NCBI GenBank assembly: GCA_021797915.1
Contig: JAJZYT010000004.1
Location: 45,076-109,075 of the forward strand
Origin: Thermoplasmata archaeon
GTDB lineage: Archaea > Thermoplasmatota > Thermoplasmata > Thermoplasmatales > GCA-001856825
Direction of reading: 5' to 3'
Length of the DNA: 64,000 nt
How positions within the stretch are numbered: the first letter of the stretch is position 1; every line of letters starts with the position of its first letter. Position numbers and translations under genes: made by a program. The notes beneath the pieces were generated by a model. The model worked only from the letters and a program-made list of their open reading frames with translations, was not told the DNA's origin and did not search any database. Positions 59,579 to 64,000 of this stretch are shown here, piece after piece.

Positions 59579-60772
59579 ATGGAAGTGAAATCGTTCATCA
59601 GCCTAGATGAAGCGATTCGGAAGGGAATAAAACACAAACCCAAACTAACGACCAAGAATGTTTCAGTCCTGGATGCTGTTGGAAAGTATTCAGCCAGAGA
59701 CATTCTATCGGGCTCAGACTATCCAGCTTTCGATAGAAGCGCGGTGGATGGGTATGCCGTTAGGTCTGATGAAACAATCTCATCGAGCAAGACAAATCCC
59801 TCGACTTTTATTATAGTTGGAACGGTCTACCCTTCGACTTCAGAAGTGCTCAAAGTTGGGAAGGGAGAGGCAATCAAAATAATGACCGGCTCAAAAATTC
59901 CCAAAGGTGCTGATTCCGTTGTAATGCTAGAAGATGCTAAAGCTGACGGAGAGACTCTTGGTGTATTCGTTCCCGTCAGGAAATTTCAAAATGTTAGCAG
60001 GAGGGGTGAAGATATAAAGAGCGGTTTCTGCATCATCGGAAAGGGAAAAAGAGTTACACCTCCTCACGTCGCTGCTCTGCTAGAGTGTGGAATAACGAAG
60101 CTAAACGTTGTCTCGGTTTCAATTGGAATTCTTTCCACTGGTGACGAACTGGTCTCAGGTGAAGTGAAAAATTCCACTCAACCAATGTTGCAATCGTTCC
60201 TAAGAAGCAAGGGGTTTGAAGTTTCGTTATATGGTGTTGCCAGAGACGATGAGGATGAGATAGAGAGAGCACTCGAGAAGGTCCGGGAAGGGATCGTGAT
60301 AGTTACTGGTGGAACCGGTCCGGGTGAAAAAGACGTCATGCCAAGCGTAATAGAGAGGAACGGAAAGGTTGAATTTAGGGGAGTGAGAATCAGGCCTGGA
60401 AGGACTACATCGTTCGGGATCTTCAGAGGAAAGCCCATATTCCTAGTTTCAGGTCTACCAGTAGCGGCACTTATTTCCACCGAGAATCTCATCATAAGGT
60501 TAATCTCCAAGTGGTTCGGACTTGCAGATTTAGAGAAGGAATACAGAACAGGGATTCTGGCTAGAAGTGTTGTCAACACCTTAGGTTTCAAGAGTTTTGT
60601 CAGAGTCAAGGTGATGGAGGAGAGGAATGGAAGGAGAATCTATCCTACCAGAGTGACTGGTTCTGGAGTGATTTACTCCATGATTGATGCAGACGGAATC
60701 CTAGTATTAGACGAAAATTCAGAAGGAATTGAAGAAGGGAATACCGTTTCTTATGAGGTTCTGAGGTGGTAA
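59579..60772 (+). CDS. moeA: Molybdopterin molybdotransferase MoeA
   Basis: YPAFDRSAVDGYAV, GSKIPKGADSVVMLED, STGDELVSG, VTGGTGPGEKD, GLPVAALIS. Confidence 0.95.
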   Translation: MEVKSFISLDEAIRKGIKHKPKLTTKNVSVLDAVGKYSARDILSGSDYPAFDRSAVDGYAVRSDETISSSKTNPSTFIIVGTVYPSTSEVLKVGKGEAIKIMTGSKIPKGADSVVMLEDAKADGETLGVFVPVRKFQNVSRRGEDIKSGFCIIGKGKRVTPPHVAALLECGITKLNVVSVSIGILSTGDELVSGEVKNSTQPMLQSFLRSKGFEVSLYGVARDDEDEIERALEKVREGIVIVTGGTGPGEKDVMPSVIERNGKVEFRGVRIRPGRTTSFGIFRGKPIFLVSGLPVAALISTENLIIRLISKWFGLADLEKEYRTGILARSVVNTLGFKSFVRVKVMEERNGRRIYPTRVTGSGVIYSMIDADGILVLDENSEGIEEGNTVSYEVLRW

Positions 60773-62667
60773 GAATGGCTAAAGTTTTTCATGTTCTGGA
60801 GAAACCGGGAAATGCTCAGAAAATTTTGGCAGATGAATTTGATAGACTGAAGAAATCTGTCATTAAATCTATTTCTGAGGCATCTGGATACGTTTCGGCT
60901 GAAGACGTCGATTCAGTTGAGGACGTTCCGCCGTTTGATAGGTCCGAAGTGGATGGGTATGCTGTTGATCACAAATGGGTAGAAGGATCTGAAGAGGACT
61001 CTCCCACTGAACTGGAAGTTGTCGGAGAAATTGAAATAGGAAAGTATCCGAAACTTGAGATAAAGGGAGCGAAGGCAGTTTACATCTCGACTGGATCTGC
61101 CTTACCAAGAGGAGCTGACTCCGTGGTGATGGTAGAATATACTTCCAGAACTGGTAACCACGTCAAAATCTTCAGGCCCGTTGTTCCGGGGGAGAACATT
61201 GCCCATGCTGGTTCAGATTTCTTTGTGAGTGAACCATTATTGAGAAAGAACGGAATCGTTTCTTCAGAGAATATAGCGTTACTCGCATCCTCAGGAATCA
61301 GTAGAATCAGAGTGTATGACAAGTTGAAAATTGGAATCATATCCACGGGGAATGAACTCGTAAGTCCTGAAGGGAAGATAAAACAAGGTGAAATATATGA
61401 CAGTAACGCATATTATTTCAAATCGATGCTTGAGGGGACTGGATTGGTGGAGTGTTCATTGCTCGGTATCCTTCCTGATGACAGAATAAAGACTGAGGAT
61501 TTTATAAACGGCAACAAGGATACGTACGACGTCCTGATTTCATCTGGTTCCACTTCTGCCGGATTCCACGATTTGTTGTACAAGGTTATAGAAGATTTGG
61601 GTGGTAAGATGCTTTTTCACGGTATTTCCATCAAACCCGGAAAACCTACTTTCGCTGCTACTTTTGAGACGTCGATTTTTCTGGGGATGCCAGGATTTCC
61701 ACTCTCAGCCGGTTCCGTAATGAGGTACATAGTGGTGCCGGCAATCCAATCTGCGTTTAAATTCCCAGAAGTGGAAAGTAAGTTGGTTGCTCTCCCCTTC
61801 AGGATAAACTCAGAACGAGGAAAGGATTTGGTTTTGCCTGCTATCATAAGCGGAACCAAAAGGGCATATCCAATATTCGGGGAGTCGGGATCAATCAGTA
61901 GGCTTGCATATGCAGATGGTTTCATAGTAATTGGAAGCGGAAAGAGCTATTATGAGATGGGAGAAAAAGTTCCCTTCTTCCCTTTGAGTCACGCTAAGCG
62001 GGAAATATTATTCATTGGGTCAAACGATCCTTTAATGGAAAGAGTGATTCTTGATGCATCTCGGTACCCTACAATCATCAATGCTGGTTCCTGGGGGGGA
62101 GTAGATGCAATCAGGGCGGGAGAGGCAGATGTCAGCGGAGTCCATTTGCTAAAAAATGGCGAATACAACACGTTTCTGCTTAGAGAAGACGATCAAAGGA
62201 AATATGTGATGCTTAGAGGCTTTTCCAGAACACAGGGGTGGGTTTCCAAGAGCGGAATCTCATCGTTCTCAAAGGTGCTTAGAGGGAACCTTACTTTCGT
62301 AAACAGAAACAAGGGTTCTGGAACGAGGGATCTTATCGAGAGCGAAATAGAAAGAGAACTCGGACACAACTTTGAAAAGGAAAATATCAAGGGGTACTAC
62401 TGGGAGGCAAAAAGCCATGCCGCCGTAGCAAGAGCAGTCCAGCAAGGTCGCGCAGACACCGGAATTTCGATACAGTTTTATGCGACCATCCTGGGCCTGA
62501 AATTTCACAAAATTCGGGACGAGAATTATGACATACTGATTCAAAGAGATTTTTTGAATTCTAAGCGTGGGAAGAAGTTAGTCTTAGAGTTAAAGAAAGC
62601 GAAGAAATACTCAATGGATTTTCCAGGTTATCTGTTCCCGCAAAATATCGGAGATACGATCTCCTGA
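60766..62667 (+). CDS. MoeA-like protein fused to C-terminal PBP-like domain
   Basis: PPFDRSEVDGYAVD, GSALPRGADSVVMVEY, STGNELVSPEG; then FIGSNDPLMERVILDA...FVNRNKGSGTRDLIESEI PBP-like region. Confidence 0.93.
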   Translation: MVRMAKVFHVLEKPGNAQKILADEFDRLKKSVIKSISEASGYVSAEDVDSVEDVPPFDRSEVDGYAVDHKWVEGSEEDSPTELEVVGEIEIGKYPKLEIKGAKAVYISTGSALPRGADSVVMVEYTSRTGNHVKIFRPVVPGENIAHAGSDFFVSEPLLRKNGIVSSENIALLASSGISRIRVYDKLKIGIISTGNELVSPEGKIKQGEIYDSNAYYFKSMLEGTGLVECSLLGILPDDRIKTEDFINGNKDTYDVLISSGSTSAGFHDLLYKVIEDLGGKMLFHGISIKPGKPTFAATFETSIFLGMPGFPLSAGSVMRYIVVPAIQSAFKFPEVESKLVALPFRINSERGKDLVLPAIISGTKRAYPIFGESGSISRLAYADGFIVIGSGKSYYEMGEKVPFFPLSHAKREILFIGSNDPLMERVILDASRYPTIINAGSWGGVDAIRAGEADVSGVHLLKNGEYNTFLLREDDQRKYVMLRGFSRTQGWVSKSGISSFSKVLRGNLTFVNRNKGSGTRDLIESEIERELGHNFEKENIKGYYWEAKSHAAVARAVQQGRADTGISIQFYATILGLKFHKIRDENYDILIQRDFLNSKRGKKLVLELKKAKKYSMDFPGYLFPQNIGDTIS

Positions 62668-62681
62668 AGGGAAACCGTCTA

Positions 62682-63161
62682 TCACTCCTTGTAGAGCTCC
62701 TCGTAGAGGTGTCCCATAATGGAGTTGACTATTGAGAACGCAACTCTCGTGGCATCGGGTGAACCGGGGATGCAATAGAGCTGCTTCCTGTCCTTGATGA
62801 AAAGGGTTGAGTTTGAGAGATAGGCAAATCGTTCGTGTGACTCGGACCTGAATAGCTCACCGAATCCAACCATTTCTCTTTCGGCAATTTTACTCAGGCT
62901 ATGAACAGTGACGTCCCTCCTGCTTGGCCCCGTTCCACCCACGTAGATAAATACATCGTGATCCGGGTTGGAATAGAATGTATTTACTATCTGTTCTTCA
63001 TCGTCAGCGCAAACAATCCTCTCAACAGAATGTGAATTTTTGGCGAACTCTTGTCTCAGATTCTCTCCTGAAACATCTGTTTCGTCTGTTCTAGAAGTCG
63101 AAACAGTAACTATGAGAATCTTAAGCTTCCTTTCAGGTCCTTCGCTGTGAACCATCCTCAT
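62682..63161 (-). CDS. moaB: MoaB/MogA-family molybdopterin protein
   Basis: YVGGTGPSRRDVT, GFGELFRSES, IPGSPDATRVAF. Confidence 0.9.
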   Translation of the reverse strand: MRMVHSEGPERKLKILIVTVSTSRTDETDVSGENLRQEFAKNSHSVERIVCADDEEQIVNTFYSNPDHDVFIYVGGTGPSRRDVTVHSLSKIAEREMVGFGELFRSESHERFAYLSNSTLFIKDRKQLYCIPGSPDATRVAFSIVNSIMGHLYEELYKE

Positions 63162-63582
63162 CTTTCCTCTTTTCTAGCACTCTAACGCCTAGAATCTCTG
63201 TGGTGCTGTATTGGCCATCCTTGTCCTTTTCCAGATATTTTGTCATGTCCCAGATATTGAGGAGCATTGCATTCGTGCAGCTTAGGGCTTCCATCTCTAC
63301 CCCCGTTTTGTAGTGGGTTTTTACCAGACACTTGACTTCGACTCCTTCATCCCTTAAGATCACCTCTGGAGTCACCGATTCGATTGGGATGGAATGACAA
63401 TGAGGAATATTTAGGTGCGTCATTTTCGCACCCATGACTCCGGCCACTTTTGAGATTTCGAGCACGTCACCCTTCTTAACATTCTTGTTCCTTATAACTT
63501 GAACAGTCTCTGGCTTGAGTTTGATAAACCCTGCAGCACGGGCTTCCCTTAACACAACTGGTTTCTGACCAATATCTATCAT
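63133..63582 (-). CDS. moaC: Cyclic pyranopterin monophosphate synthase MoaC
   Basis: AGVMGAKMTHLNIPHCHSIPIESV, KTHYKTGVEMEALSCTNAMLLNIWDMTKYLEKD. Confidence 0.93.
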   Translation of the reverse strand: MIDIGQKPVVLREARAAGFIKLKPETVQVIRNKNVKKGDVLEISKVAGVMGAKMTHLNIPHCHSIPIESVTPEVILRDEGVEVKCLVKTHYKTGVEMEALSCTNAMLLNIWDMTKYLEKDKDGQYSTTEILGVRVLEKRKDEDGSQRRT

Positions 63583-63766
63583 GTTCGAGTATCTGGTAAG
63601 AATGAAGTTGCTTATCTAAACGTTTTGCTATCCAGAAGTGATCCGACCTCCGGTTTTATCTAAAAAACAATCGTTTAGTTTTGAGAAATAATAACAGAAT
63701 AAAAATAGGAAAAAATAAAAAAACTGATGGAAAGTGCGGAATACCTGACTAATTATGAAAAGAAGA

Positions 63767-64000
63767 TTATTCTTCCTCCTGTAAGTATTGTGTTCCCAAA
63801 GTTCCTATCTCCACTATCTCTTCCGTTTTATATCCGCTGTAGAGTGACCAGAAGTAGAAGATCAGTGCTACGAATGCGACCACAATCAAGTCAAGAGGGA
63901 ACGATAAGAACCCTCTGCCACCGAAAGAAGCTCCGCCGATGTAAGAGAGAATGACCAACACGATTACGAAAACTGGTACCCACATTCCTGCCTTAAGACT
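63767..64000 (-). CDS. C-terminal part of a membrane transporter (APC-permease-like), truncated by window end
   Basis: Reading frame stays open to the window edge; LKAGMWVPVFVIVLVILSYIGG hydrophobic segments. Confidence 0.5.
   Translation of the reverse strand, partial: SLKAGMWVPVFVIVLVILSYIGGASFGGRGFLSFPLDLIVVAFVALIFYFWSLYSGYKTEEIVEIGTLGTQYLQEEE

Noticed and set aside
60178-60609. 143-aa minus-strand ORF
   Set aside because: Antisense to moeA with no recognisable domain.

Overview
This 64 kb window reads as a gene-dense archaeal chromosome segment, most likely from the Thermoplasmatales/Thermoplasmata. That placement is inferred from gene content (Kae1-Bud32 fusion, tricorn-factor-type aminopeptidase, TrpB2, AOR), not from a marker search. 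Most of it is housekeeping: H+-pyrophosphatase, DHPS, MCM, one tRNA-Gly(TCC), TrpB2, Amt, dCTP deaminase, PurA, GDH, SpeE, Kae1-Bud32, Sm/Csl4, SucCD, ArgF, ABCE1, beta-oxidation enzymes, DNA ligase, PyrDK and RtcB. From about 50.4 to 63.6 kb there is a Mo/W-cofactor island: MobA, formate dehydrogenase with sulfhydrogenase-like beta/gamma subunits, AOR, a tungstate/molybdate ABC transporter, two MoeA paralogs (one fused to a binding-protein-like domain), MoaB and MoaC. The strongest candidate for an under-described system is the overlapping minus-strand cassette at 19.05-21.68 kb: a degenerate RecA/Rad55-like protein, a 63-aa protein, and a short variant B-family polymerase with altered motif C and degraded exonuclease motifs. 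It resembles a translesion 'mutasome'. Other notable items: a Cys-rich zinc-finger mini-gene whose SD/ATG is out of frame, a degraded TnpB-like remnant, a dcd/D12-methyltransferase pair, a divergent GHMP-kinase-like ORF, and a double-DTG aspartyl protease. No rRNA, CRISPR array or intact mobile element was seen.
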